From contig JACPIT010000004.1 in assembly GCA_016187945.1 (NCBI GenBank), positions 124,001 through 188,000 of the forward strand: a stretch of DNA of 64,000 bases, read 5' to 3'. Below the pieces are notes generated by a model that saw only the letters and a program-made list of their open reading frames with translations, did not search any database and was not told the origin of the DNA. The stretch's first letter is position 1, and every line of letters begins with the position of its first letter. Origin of the DNA: Opitutia bacterium (GTDB lineage Bacteria; Verrucomicrobiota; Verrucomicrobiia; Opitutales; Opitutaceae). Of the stretch, positions 15,992 to 25,643 are shown in pieces. The position numbers were made by a program, and so were the translations under genes.

Positions 15992-17815
15992 TCAGATCAC
16001 CGGGGTCAGCGGCGCGCCGACGGCTTTGTAGAGGCGCGTGAGAATTTCCTTCTGGCTCAGCAGGCCGTCCGTCCCGGGGAACGACCCGACTTCGATGTAG
16101 CGGCGATGAAACTCGGGATGCTCCGGCGGCACCGGCTCCGCCCCCGGCCGCAGATCGAAGCTCGACGTGTTGCGCACCGGCCAGATTTCGAAGGGCGTGA
16201 GCGAGATCATGCCGTCGATCAGGCCGTTCAGCTTGTCGAGCCCGAGCGGCAGGTCGCGGCGGGCGATCACCCAACTGTTCTCGGGCAACAGATCGCGCTC
16301 GATCTCCGCGCGCAGCCCGCGCGCGAAATCCGCGTCGTCCACCAGCAGGCCCGCCTCCGTGTTCAGCCGCTCGGAGCGCGGGTCGAGGTTGTAGGAACCG
16401 ACGAACGCCACGCGATCGTCCACGACGAGCGACTTCGCATGCACGCAGAGGAACGGCGCGCGTTTCTGCGCGCCCTGCGCGAGCCGCGGCGCCGCGCGCG
16501 CCTCCATCGCCGCGTGACCGCGGAACAGCGCCGGCCACGCCGCCGGGCGCGGCTTGAATTCGTGCACCCGAAAGCCGAGATCCTCGATGTAGACGCCGCG
16601 CAACCGGTAGTTCGCCGAGTAGGCCAGCAGGTTGTCAGTCGAGGCGAAGCTGTTCGACGAGATGCGGACGTGCAGCTTCGGACGCCGCTCGTGCAGCTCG
16701 GCGAACAGCCGGCGCGCCGCCGGGCTGAGCACGAGATACGGCGTCTGCATCACGATCTGTTCGCGCGATTTTTCCAGCGCGGCGGTCAGCTCGCGCGTGC
16801 TGCGCGGCAACGGACCGAACCACCCGCGCGACTTCCCCGGCTCGTCGCTGACGAACTCCGCGCGCCGCACCGTCCGCATCGGCGCCGCGAACCGCTGGCG
16901 CACCAGCGCCGCGTCGTCGGCCTCGCGACCGAGTTCGCCGAACAGCCCGCCGAAATCCCAATCCTCGCGCCGGTCGTAGCGGCGGAATTTTCCGCGCACG
17001 ATCTCGGCCGCCACGTCGCGCAGCTCGCGACTCGGCACCGCATGGCGGAACGCCCAGAACTCCTCGAACGATTTCCGCGCCGCCGCCACGACCGGCCCGG
17101 TGGCGAGCACGTCGCGATCGCGGAAGTTCAGCTCGGTCGAGTGATCGAAGTAGGTGTTCTCGACGTTGCGTCCGCCGGTGACGAGCACGGCGCCGTCCAC
17201 GATCATCACCTTGTTGTGCATGCGCTGATTCGTGCTGTGGAACGCCAGCGCGCCGGCCGCGAGCCGTTGCCAGAGCGACGGATCGATGCGCGAAAAAGCC
17301 GGACGGTAGTGCTTCACTTCGAAGTTCGCGTGCACCGTCGCGAGGAACGCCATCACCGCCGGATCCTTTTCGGAGAACATCTGGTCGGCGAGGATGCGCA
17401 CGTGCACGCCGCGGCGCGCGGCCTCGATCAGCTCCCAGAGCAGCAGGCGGCCGCATTCGTCGTTGGTCCAGATGAAGGTCTGGATCTCCACCGACGCACG
17501 CGCCGCGCGGATCAGGTGCACGCGCAACAGCAGCGCGTCGTAGCCGCTCTCGATGCGCAGCAGGCGATTCTCGGCGGCGGCGGCGTGCTCCGCCAGCGGC
17601 GAAGCGAGCAAGGCAGGGCGGGTCGTCCCCGACAAGCCGTCGCGCGCACTCGGCTCGTCGGGACGACTCGCCCTACCCTCGATCAACGCGCACACGAGCC
17701 ACACCGCGAGAAACACGCCACGCCAGGTGGAACGCGCTGAGTTCAGCGCGTTCTCGCCCGAGCGCGTTGGGGTCGACGCGCACCACCACGCCCGCCCGCG
17801 CGTCACCTCACGCAT
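15992..17815 (-). CDS. Phospholipase D-like (cardiolipin synthase-type) protein
   Basis: 607 aa from the ATG at 17815. Two HKD motifs are seen: HNKVMIVDG with GGRNVENTYF, and HAKSLVVDD with GSYNLDPRS. This is the usual pair for a PLD-fold phosphatidyltransferase or phosphodiesterase. A hydrophobic segment (VFLAVWLVCALIEG) precedes the domain and may be a signal peptide or anchor. The first ~75 codons are unusual: residues about 11-33 are encoded by a GTGGAACGCG-type repeat and residues about 48-68 by a GTAG-headed inverted repeat pair. The native start may therefore be the GTG just before VFLAVWLV, near 17717. Cardiolipin synthesis versus phospholipid hydrolysis cannot be decided. Confidence 0.82.
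   Translation of the reverse strand: MREVTRGRAWWCASTPTRSGENALNSARSTWRGVFLAVWLVCALIEGRASRPDEPSARDGLSGTTRPALLASPLAEHAAAAENRLLRIESGYDALLLRVHLIRAARASVEIQTFIWTNDECGRLLLWELIEAARRGVHVRILADQMFSEKDPAVMAFLATVHANFEVKHYRPAFSRIDPSLWQRLAAGALAFHSTNQRMHNKVMIVDGAVLVTGGRNVENTYFDHSTELNFRDRDVLATGPVVAAARKSFEEFWAFRHAVPSRELRDVAAEIVRGKFRRYDRREDWDFGGLFGELGREADDAALVRQRFAAPMRTVRRAEFVSDEPGKSRGWFGPLPRSTRELTAALEKSREQIVMQTPYLVLSPAARRLFAELHERRPKLHVRISSNSFASTDNLLAYSANYRLRGVYIEDLGFRVHEFKPRPAAWPALFRGHAAMEARAAPRLAQGAQKRAPFLCVHAKSLVVDDRVAFVGSYNLDPRSERLNTEAGLLVDDADFARGLRAEIERDLLPENSWVIARRDLPLGLDKLNGLIDGMISLTPFEIWPVRNTSSFDLRPGAEPVPPEHPEFHRRYIEVGSFPGTDGLLSQKEILTRLYKAVGAPLTPVI
17613..17676 (-). repeat. GTAG-headed inverted repeat pair (BIME-like) inside the PLD-like gene
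   Basis: On the minus strand GTAG (17673-17676) is followed by GGCGAGTCGTCCCGACGAGCC. After a short spacer come GGCTTGTCGGGGACGACCCG and CCCTGC, an imperfect inverted copy. It is translated as part of the linker after the hydrophobic N-terminal helix (GRASRPDEPSARDGLSGTTR). Confidence 0.7.
17726..17787. repeat. GTGGAACGCG-family palindromic repeat, copy 2
   Basis: GGTGGAACGCGCTGAGTTCA and GCGCGTTC, followed by AGCGCGTTGGGGTCGACG and a CACCACC end. It is the same architecture as copies at 3311 and 41940, here lying within the annotated N-terminus of the PLD-like gene. Confidence 0.7.
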
Positions 17816-17818
17816 GGC

Positions 17819-18115
17819 TCATCTTACCCACGAGAGTCCGGCGATCTTCTTCGCGAGCGCGACGTCCTTCGCGGTGACCTTGTTGCCGGCATCGTGCGTG
17901 TTCAGGCGGATCGCGACGCGGTTGTAGACATTGGTCCACTCGGGATGATGGTCGGCCGCCTCGGCCTCGAAGCCGACGCGCACCATGAAGCTCATCGCCT
18001 CGCGGAAGCTGCCGAATTGAAACGTGTGCGCGAGCGCGTCGCGTTCGCAGGTCCAGCCGGGCAATTCGCGGAGCGCGGCCGTGATTTCCTCGTGCGTCAG
18101 CGGAGTCGTTGCCAT
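17819..18115 (-). CDS. phhB: Pterin-4a-carbinolamine dehydratase
   Basis: 98 aa, a full-length PCD/DCoH domain. Conserved elements are LPGWTCERDALAHTFQFGSF, VGFEAEAADHHPEWTNVYN (the DHHPEW active-site motif) and RLNTHDAGNKVTAKDVALAK. The enzyme dehydrates 4a-hydroxytetrahydropterin and recycles the pterin cofactor; in bacteria lacking phenylalanine hydroxylase it may serve other pterin chemistry. The start at 18115 gives the standard length; the longer open frame upstream overlaps the divergent uppS. Its stop codon lies 3 bp before the ATG of the PLD-like gene, so the two are probably co-transcribed. Confidence 0.93.
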   Translation of the reverse strand: MATTPLTHEEITAALRELPGWTCERDALAHTFQFGSFREAMSFMVRVGFEAEAADHHPEWTNVYNRVAIRLNTHDAGNKVTAKDVALAKKIAGLSWVR

Positions 18116-18182
18116 GCCGCCACGGAAGCGCCGGGCTTCGGCCTTGTCAAACGCGCGGGCCGCCCGCTCAATCGCTTGCTCC

Positions 18183-18926
18183 ATGAGCACACCGCGTCTG
18201 GCCCGAATTCCCCAACACGTCGCCATCATCATGGACGGCAACGGCCGCTGGGCGAAACAGCGCGGCATGCCGCGTCTCGAGGGGCATCGCCGCGGCGTCG
18301 AGACCGTCCGCACCGTCGTCGACACCGCGCGCGAACTCGGCATCCGCTACCTCACGCTCTACGCCTTCTCGGCCGAAAACTGGAAACGCCCCGGCGACGA
18401 GGTGAGCGGCCTGATGGGCCTGCTGGATTTTTTCCTGAAGCGCGAACTGAACAATCTCATCAAGGAAAAGGTGCGCCTGCGCACGATCGGCCGCATCGAA
18501 GCGCTCCCGGAAAACGTCCGCCGCGAACTCGAGCGCGTGAAGGAAGCCACGAAGCATTTCACCGACTGGAACCTGATCCTCGCGCTCAATTACGGCGCGC
18601 AGACCGAGGCGGTCGACGCCGCGCGCGCCTACGCCGAAGCCGTCCGCGCCGGGAAGGAAAACCCCGCCGAGGCAAACTGGGAAAAATTCAGCCGCTACTT
18701 CTACACCGCCGACCTGCCCGAGCCCGATTTGCTCATCCGCACGTCCGGCGAGCTGCGGCTCAGCAATTTCCTGATGCTCCAACTGGCCTACGCCGAACTC
18801 GTGTTCACGCCCACGCTCTGGCCGGATTTCGGTCGCGCGGACTTGGTCGCCGCCTGTGAGGAATTCGCCCGGCGCGAGCGGCGTTTCGGCGCGACGACGG
18901 AACAAATCCAGGCTGGCCCCGCCTAA
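18183..18926 (+). CDS. uppS: Isoprenyl transferase (undecaprenyl diphosphate synthase)
   Basis: 247 aa. Diagnostic motifs are VAIIMDGNGRWAKQRGMPRL (catalytic Asp in MDGNGRW), GHRRG, TLYAFSAENWKRP and LLIRTSGELRLSNF, with YAELVF near the end. The cis-prenyltransferase makes the C55 carrier lipid for peptidoglycan and LPS. It opens the plus-strand run uppS-cdsA-dxr-rseP, a gene order widely conserved in bacteria. One oddity is that the usual motif after RTSGE is 'RLSNFLLWQ-AYAE'; here it is RLSNFLMLQLAYAE, a mild variant. Confidence 0.96.
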   Translation: MSTPRLARIPQHVAIIMDGNGRWAKQRGMPRLEGHRRGVETVRTVVDTARELGIRYLTLYAFSAENWKRPGDEVSGLMGLLDFFLKRELNNLIKEKVRLRTIGRIEALPENVRRELERVKEATKHFTDWNLILALNYGAQTEAVDAARAYAEAVRAGKENPAEANWEKFSRYFYTADLPEPDLLIRTSGELRLSNFLMLQLAYAELVFTPTLWPDFGRADLVAACEEFARRERRFGATTEQIQAGPA

Positions 18927-18948
18927 CACGGGTAGCCTTACTCCGCCC

Positions 18949-19794
18949 GTGCTTTCCCGCATTCTCAGCACCGTCCTGCTCTGGAGCATCATCCTCGGCA
19001 GCCTGTGGTTCTTCGGCGCACACGCCGCCGTCGCCATCCTCACGATCCTCGCCGCGCTCACGCTGCACGAGTTCTACCAACTGGCGGAGAAGATGGGCTT
19101 CCGGCCGTTCCGCTGGATCAGCCTCACCTTCTCGGTGCTGATCACCGCCGGGCCGTTCTACGTCACCGAGTTTTTCTTTGAAGGCGACGAACCGACGAGC
19201 TTCGCGCCGACGCTGCTCGCGATCGCCGTCGTGGTGTTCTGCGTGCGCGTGCTCTTCGAGCGCGACAACACCAACCGCATTGAATCGCTCATCGCGACGA
19301 TCGTCGGCCTGCTCTACGTGCCGTTCATGCTGCATTTCCTCGTGCGGCTGATGCTCATCTGGAACACCGACCTGACCGTCGGCCTCGTCTCGTGCCTGTG
19401 GGTGGTGGCGGTTTCCAAATTCTGCGACGTCGGCGCTCTGCTCACCGGCCTGGCCTTCGGCAAGCACAAGATGGCGCCGATCATCAGTCCGAAAAAAACC
19501 TGGGAAGGCGCCATCGGCGGCGTGCTCACGTCGGCCGGCATCGGCGCGCTCGTCGCCTGGCTCGCGCCTGACTATCTGCCCGAGAAACTCACGCCCGCCA
19601 TCGCGGCCTGCGTCGGCGTGCCGATCGCGCTCGTCACGATCGTCTCCGATCTGATCGAGTCGGCGATGAAGCGCCGCGCCGACATCAAGGATTCCGGCAA
19701 GATGATCCCCGGCATCGGCGGCGCGTTCGACCTCACCGACTCGCTGATCCTCACGTCGCCGGTCGCCTACGTGATTTTCTTTTTCCTCTCCTGA
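18949..19794 (+). CDS. cdsA: Phosphatidate cytidylyltransferase (CDP-diglyceride synthase)
   Basis: 281 aa from a GTG at 18949, 22 bp after uppS; the upstream in-frame extension overlaps uppS and is not family-like. There are about eight transmembrane segments. The CTP-binding/C-terminal signature is present as SPKKTWEGAIGGVLTS and SAMKRRADIKDSGKMIPGIG followed by GAFDLTDSLIL. In the classical signature this reads PGHGG...DR-x-DS; here the His is Ile and the Arg is Leu, while both Asp residues and KDSG are kept. The enzyme makes CDP-diacylglycerol for phospholipid synthesis in the inner membrane. Confidence 0.94.
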   Translation: MLSRILSTVLLWSIILGSLWFFGAHAAVAILTILAALTLHEFYQLAEKMGFRPFRWISLTFSVLITAGPFYVTEFFFEGDEPTSFAPTLLAIAVVVFCVRVLFERDNTNRIESLIATIVGLLYVPFMLHFLVRLMLIWNTDLTVGLVSCLWVVAVSKFCDVGALLTGLAFGKHKMAPIISPKKTWEGAIGGVLTSAGIGALVAWLAPDYLPEKLTPAIAACVGVPIALVTIVSDLIESAMKRRADIKDSGKMIPGIGGAFDLTDSLILTSPVAYVIFFFLS

Positions 19795-19797
19795 GCG

Positions 19798-19878
19798 AGG
19801 TGGAGGCGGGGCCATCAGCCCCGCGAGGCGAGAGCAGCGTTGACCATGTCCGGCGCGGCTGATGGCGCCGCCTCCACC
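19798..19878. repeat. AGGTGGAGGCGGGGCCATCAGC inverted-pair repeat
   Basis: AGGTGGAGGCGGGGCCATCA with GCCCCG forms one arm. Its inverted partner GGCTGATGGCGCCGCCTCCA ends at 19878. It fills the gap between cdsA and dxr, two genes expected to be co-transcribed. A weaker relative lies at 27147-27222. Confidence 0.7.
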
Positions 19879-19946
19879 AAGCCGCCACCCGGCCGCTTTT
19901 TTCTGTCCCCGCGCCGCGCCGGCCTTCATAAACGCCGCTCGCACTC

Positions 19947-21128
19947 GTGGCCAACACCGCTCCCAAACGTCGCATCGTCCTCCTCGGCGCCACCGGCTCC
20001 ATCGGCGAAAACACGCTGAAAGTCGTCGCCGCGCACCGCGACCGCCTCGAACTCGTCGGCATCGCCGCCCACGGCCGCCACGCCCGCCTCGCCGAGATCG
20101 CCCGCGAATTCGGCGTCCGCCACGTCGCGCTCTACGACGACAAGTCCTTCGCCGCCGCGAAATCCTCCGGCGCGTTTCCCGCGGGCACGAAATTCTACGG
20201 CGGCCTCGCCGGTCTGACCGAACTCGCCACGCTCGCCGAAGCCGACACCGTGCTCGTCGCCGTCGTCGGCACCGCCGGCCTCCAGCCCGCGCTCGCCGCC
20301 ATCGCCGCGAAGAAAACCATCGCGCTCGCCTCGAAGGAACTGCTCGTGATGGCCGGCAAGTTCGTCATGGCCGCCGCGCGAGCGAGCGGCAGCGCGCTGC
20401 TCCCGGTCGACAGCGAGCACAACGCCGTTTTCCAGTGCCTCGAAGGCCATCGCGCGAGCGACGTCCGCCGCATCGTGCTCACGGCTTCCGGCGGCGCGTT
20501 CCGCGACTGGCCGCTCGAACGCCTCGCCACCGCCACGCCGGTCGACGCGCTGAAACACCCGAATTGGGCGATGGGTCCGAAGATCACCGTCGACTCTGCG
20601 ACGCTCGCCAACAAGGGCCTCGAGCTGATCGAGGCGCAGTGGCTCTTCGGCCTGCGCGCCGAGCAATGCCAGGCCGTGCTGCATGCGCAGAGCATCGTGC
20701 ATTGCCTCGTGGAGTTTTCCGACGGCTCGATGCTCACGCAGCTCTGCCCGCCGTCGATGACGTTCCCGATCCAGCACGCGCTGCTGCACCCGCACCGCGC
20801 GCCGAGTTCGACCGTGAGCGCGCTTAACCTCGAAAAAATCTTCAGCCTCGATTTCCGCCCCGTCGAAGCCGCGCGTTATCCGCTGCTCGGCCTTGCACAG
20901 GCGGCGATGGCCACCGGCGGCACCGCGCCGGCGATCTACAACGCGGCCAACGAGGTGGCGGTCGCGGAGTTCCTCGCGGGCCGCGCGCCGTTCCTTGCGA
21001 TTTCGCAAACCGTGGAACAGGTTCTCGCCCGCGTGCCCTCCACCGAACCCACCACGCTCGACGCTGTCTTCGCCGCCGACGCGGAAGCGCGCGCGCACGC
21101 CGCCGCCTTCCTGCACACCGCCCGCTGA
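19947..21128 (+). CDS. dxr: 1-deoxy-D-xylulose 5-phosphate reductoisomerase
   Basis: 393 aa from a GTG start. The NADPH-binding N-terminus is RIVLLGATGSIGENTLKVV. ASKELLVMAG, VDSEHNAVFQCLEG and NWAMGPKITVDSATLANKG carry the metal ligands and substrate site of DXR. The enzyme commits 1-deoxyxylulose 5-phosphate to the MEP isoprenoid pathway; ispG, a later step, lies 1.6 kb downstream. Length is normal. The GTG start is the only one giving the correct N-terminus, and it lies 68 bp after a palindromic repeat. Confidence 0.97.
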   Translation: MANTAPKRRIVLLGATGSIGENTLKVVAAHRDRLELVGIAAHGRHARLAEIAREFGVRHVALYDDKSFAAAKSSGAFPAGTKFYGGLAGLTELATLAEADTVLVAVVGTAGLQPALAAIAAKKTIALASKELLVMAGKFVMAAARASGSALLPVDSEHNAVFQCLEGHRASDVRRIVLTASGGAFRDWPLERLATATPVDALKHPNWAMGPKITVDSATLANKGLELIEAQWLFGLRAEQCQAVLHAQSIVHCLVEFSDGSMLTQLCPPSMTFPIQHALLHPHRAPSSTVSALNLEKIFSLDFRPVEAARYPLLGLAQAAMATGGTAPAIYNAANEVAVAEFLAGRAPFLAISQTVEQVLARVPSTEPTTLDAVFAADAEARAHAAAFLHTAR

Positions 21129-21134
21129 TTTTCC

Positions 21135-22547
21135 ATGCCGCAGCTTCTCCTCGCGATCATCCTTATCACCTTCTCGATTTTCGTCCACGAGCTGGGGCAC
21201 TTCTTCGTGGCGCGCTGGCGTGGACTCGTCGTGCCGCGCTTCTCGATCTTCGGCATCGGCAAACCGATCGTGCGCTGGCGCTGGCGCGGCGTCGAATACT
21301 GCATCTGCATGCTGCCGATCGGCGCCTACGTGATGATCCCGCAGTTGTCGGACATGGGCGAGTTCGAGGGCGACGTGCCGGAGGAGGCGCGCAAGCTCCC
21401 GCCCGCCGGCTATCTCTCGAAAGTCCTCGTCGCCGCCGCCGGGCCCGCCGCCAACCTGCTCTTCGCCCTCGCGCTCGCGTGCGTCGTGTGGGCCGTCGGC
21501 GTGGACATTCCCGCGGAGTTCAACCGCACCGAGATCGGCGACGTCGCCGCTGAAATCACCACGACCGACGGCCGCGTCGTGCCCGGCCCGGCGAAAGCCG
21601 CCGGCCTCCAAGCCGGCGACGTCATCCGCAAGATCGACGGCCAGCCGGTCGCCAGTTTTCAGGACATCGTCAACGCCGTCATCTTCGGCTCGCAAGTCGC
21701 CCCCGACGGACGCCGCGTCGCGGAAATCACCTTCGAGCGCGACGGCCGGACGCTCACGACGCAGGTGTTCCCCCAACTCGTCGGCACGGAAGGCATCCGC
21801 GCCATCGGCCTCGGACCGCGCTCCACGCTGCTCGTCGACAGCGTGTCGCCCGACTCCGCTGCCGCCGCCGCGGGCATCCAGCCGGGCGACCGCTTCCTCG
21901 CCGTCGACGGCAAGCTCCTCACGCGCCGCGACGAGTTGCGCGAACATTTCCAAAAGAAAAACACCGAGCCGAGCGTCCTCACGATCAAGCGCGGCGACAC
22001 CGAACGCACCGTCTCGATCCTGCCGCGCAAGCAGACGGTCGAAGGCCAGACGCTCTACCTGATCGGCGTGACCTGGAAGATCGACACCGTGCACATCCGC
22101 CCGACGCCGTTCGCGCAATTCCGCGAGGCAGTCGGCCAGGCTTACCAGACGCTCTCGAGCCTCTTCAACCGCCGCTCCGACATCGGCGTGCGCCACATGA
22201 GCGGCATCGTCGGCATCGTCGACAACCTCCAGCAAGTCGCCGCCGCCGGCCTCGTGCCGACGTTCGCATTTCTCATCATCATCAACATCTCGCTCGCGAT
22301 CTTCAACCTGCTGCCGATCCCCGTGCTCGATGGCGGCCACATCTTCCTCGCGACCATCGCGAAGCTCCGCGGCCGCCCGATCGATCCCGTCTGGCTGCAA
22401 CACGCCGCGACCGCCTGCTTCTTCATGCTGATCGGCTTGATCGTCTACGTGACCTACAACGACATCCGCCGCGCAATCCAGTCCCGCTGGGAAGAGCGCC
22501 CCGCGCAAACCGCGCCCGCCAAACCCGCGCCCGAGCCGGGCAAATAG
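21135..22547 (+). CDS. rseP: RseP-like site-2 zinc metalloprotease
   Basis: 470 aa, four or more transmembrane helices. The zinc motif FVHELGHFFVARWRG (HExxH) lies near residue 18. The second motif NLLPIPVLDGGHIFL carries the third ligand Asp. Two PDZ domains lie between (about 155-210, GLQAGDVIRKIDGQPVASFQ, and about 235-295, AGIQPGDRFLAVDGKLLTRR). It performs intramembrane cleavage of anti-sigma factors or signal-peptide remnants. It starts 6 bp after dxr, consistent with an operon. The C-terminal tail is Pro/Ala-rich. Confidence 0.95.
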   Translation: MPQLLLAIILITFSIFVHELGHFFVARWRGLVVPRFSIFGIGKPIVRWRWRGVEYCICMLPIGAYVMIPQLSDMGEFEGDVPEEARKLPPAGYLSKVLVAAAGPAANLLFALALACVVWAVGVDIPAEFNRTEIGDVAAEITTTDGRVVPGPAKAAGLQAGDVIRKIDGQPVASFQDIVNAVIFGSQVAPDGRRVAEITFERDGRTLTTQVFPQLVGTEGIRAIGLGPRSTLLVDSVSPDSAAAAAGIQPGDRFLAVDGKLLTRRDELREHFQKKNTEPSVLTIKRGDTERTVSILPRKQTVEGQTLYLIGVTWKIDTVHIRPTPFAQFREAVGQAYQTLSSLFNRRSDIGVRHMSGIVGIVDNLQQVAAAGLVPTFAFLIIINISLAIFNLLPIPVLDGGHIFLATIAKLRGRPIDPVWLQHAATACFFMLIGLIVYVTYNDIRRAIQSRWEERPAQTAPAKPAPEPGK

Positions 22548-22561
22548 CCCGAATTCCGATC

Positions 22562-22649
22562 AGGTGGGCGCCGCTGTCCCCAGCAGCGCCGAAAGATTCG
22601 CGTAGCGCATGCCGCGCCCGCATCGCCGCTGGGACAGCGGCGCCCACCT
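22562..22649. repeat. AGGTGGGCGCCGCTGTCCC inverted repeat
   Basis: AGGTGGGCGCCGCTGTCCC at 22562-22580 is the exact reverse complement of GGGACAGCGGCGCCCACCT at 22631-22649, a 19-bp perfect inverted repeat 50 bp apart. It lies between rseP and ispG. It could form a long hairpin, but no T run follows. Confidence 0.8.
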
Positions 22650-22765
22650 CACGCAACGCGTGGCGTCCCCGACCGTCGCTCATCTTCCGTTTGCAGTCCT
22701 CCGTCCGTCCGGCGCGGCTTGCCTCTTGCCACTTGGCACTTGGTGACTTGTTACTTCCTCGATCC

Positions 22766-24862
<2,097 letters not shown>

Positions 24863-25643
24863 CGCGAAACCTGCCGTCCGAAACCAACGGCGAAGGACGG
24901 CCCCCAAGGCTCAACTGCGGGCCGCTACCACGCGCACGGAGGATCGTTTTTGTCGGAGCAGCTTTGCGTCACGATTCGAGCGCGACCCGCACGACGCTCC
25001 ATCGCAACGCAAGGCCGCTCCGACAATTCTCGCAACGAGCGCCACCGCCCCACGTGAGTGCCGTCACGACTTCCGGTCGCCGCGCACGTGCGATTCCGCG
25101 CGAGCGCTGCACCTCGCCTCGGTTTTCGCGCGCGCACCGCGCCGCGCCGCGCTTTTCGCGAAAAATTTCGCGTGCCATTCGCAGGAAAATTTCGCGCGCG
25201 CGCGGACGCCGCGCCTGTATTTTCTCCGAGTGCGTCGCGCGCGTTTCTCCGATTCCCGAGCGAGAACCTCTCCCCCGCGTGCCGGTTTTTCGCGGCAACA
25301 AAAAAATGCCGAAAGTTATCCGCCCGCGCTTGTGAACAAGTTGTCGGAAACATGGCCTTGAAACGCTTTTTTTGATTCACGTTATCGTCGCTTTCTCTTT
25401 TAACGACCATCTGCTCGTTTCGTTCTTTGCGGTTTCCTTCACCTACTCAGTCTGTCACCTCGTCCGGGATGTCCTCTAGACGCTGGCCATGATGCGCTTC
25501 CGCGGGCTCTCCCCTGCTCTGCGGCGCTCCGGTCAGAAACTCAATTTGCCTGCCGAGGCGTGACCGATCTGAACCTGTGTGGCGGAGGCTGCGAACGAAC
25601 CAAACCGGGCGATGTGAATAAGCCTGCGTTCCGCCACCAAGCC
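24863..25643. other. Candidate chromosomal replication origin region upstream of dnaA
   Basis: 781 bp without a gene. The left part holds a degenerate REP pair (24952-25024). The stretch 25140-25200 repeats AAAATTTCGCG twice. The stretch 25290-25440 is clearly richer in A/T than the surroundings (A and T runs near 25300-25306 and 25367-25374). DnaA-box-like words are TGTGAATAA at 25613-25621 (full match to TGTGNATAA) and TGTGAACAA at 25331-25339 (one mismatch), with weaker TTATCCGCC near 25316. Together with the adjacent dnaA, oriC is plausible but unproven; the full match may instead serve dnaA autoregulation. Confidence 0.4.
24952..25024. repeat. Degenerate REP pair of the GTAGGAGCGGC family
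   Basis: GTCGGAGCAGCTTTGCGTCA at one end and, inverted, GCAAGGCCGCTCCGAC at the other. It is the same layout as the well-preserved pair at 63122-63194, with several mismatches. Confidence 0.5.

Noticed and set aside
19926-22508. Minus-strand 860-codon frame opposite dxr/rseP
   Set aside because: Antisense to two unambiguous enzymes, with typical shadow composition.
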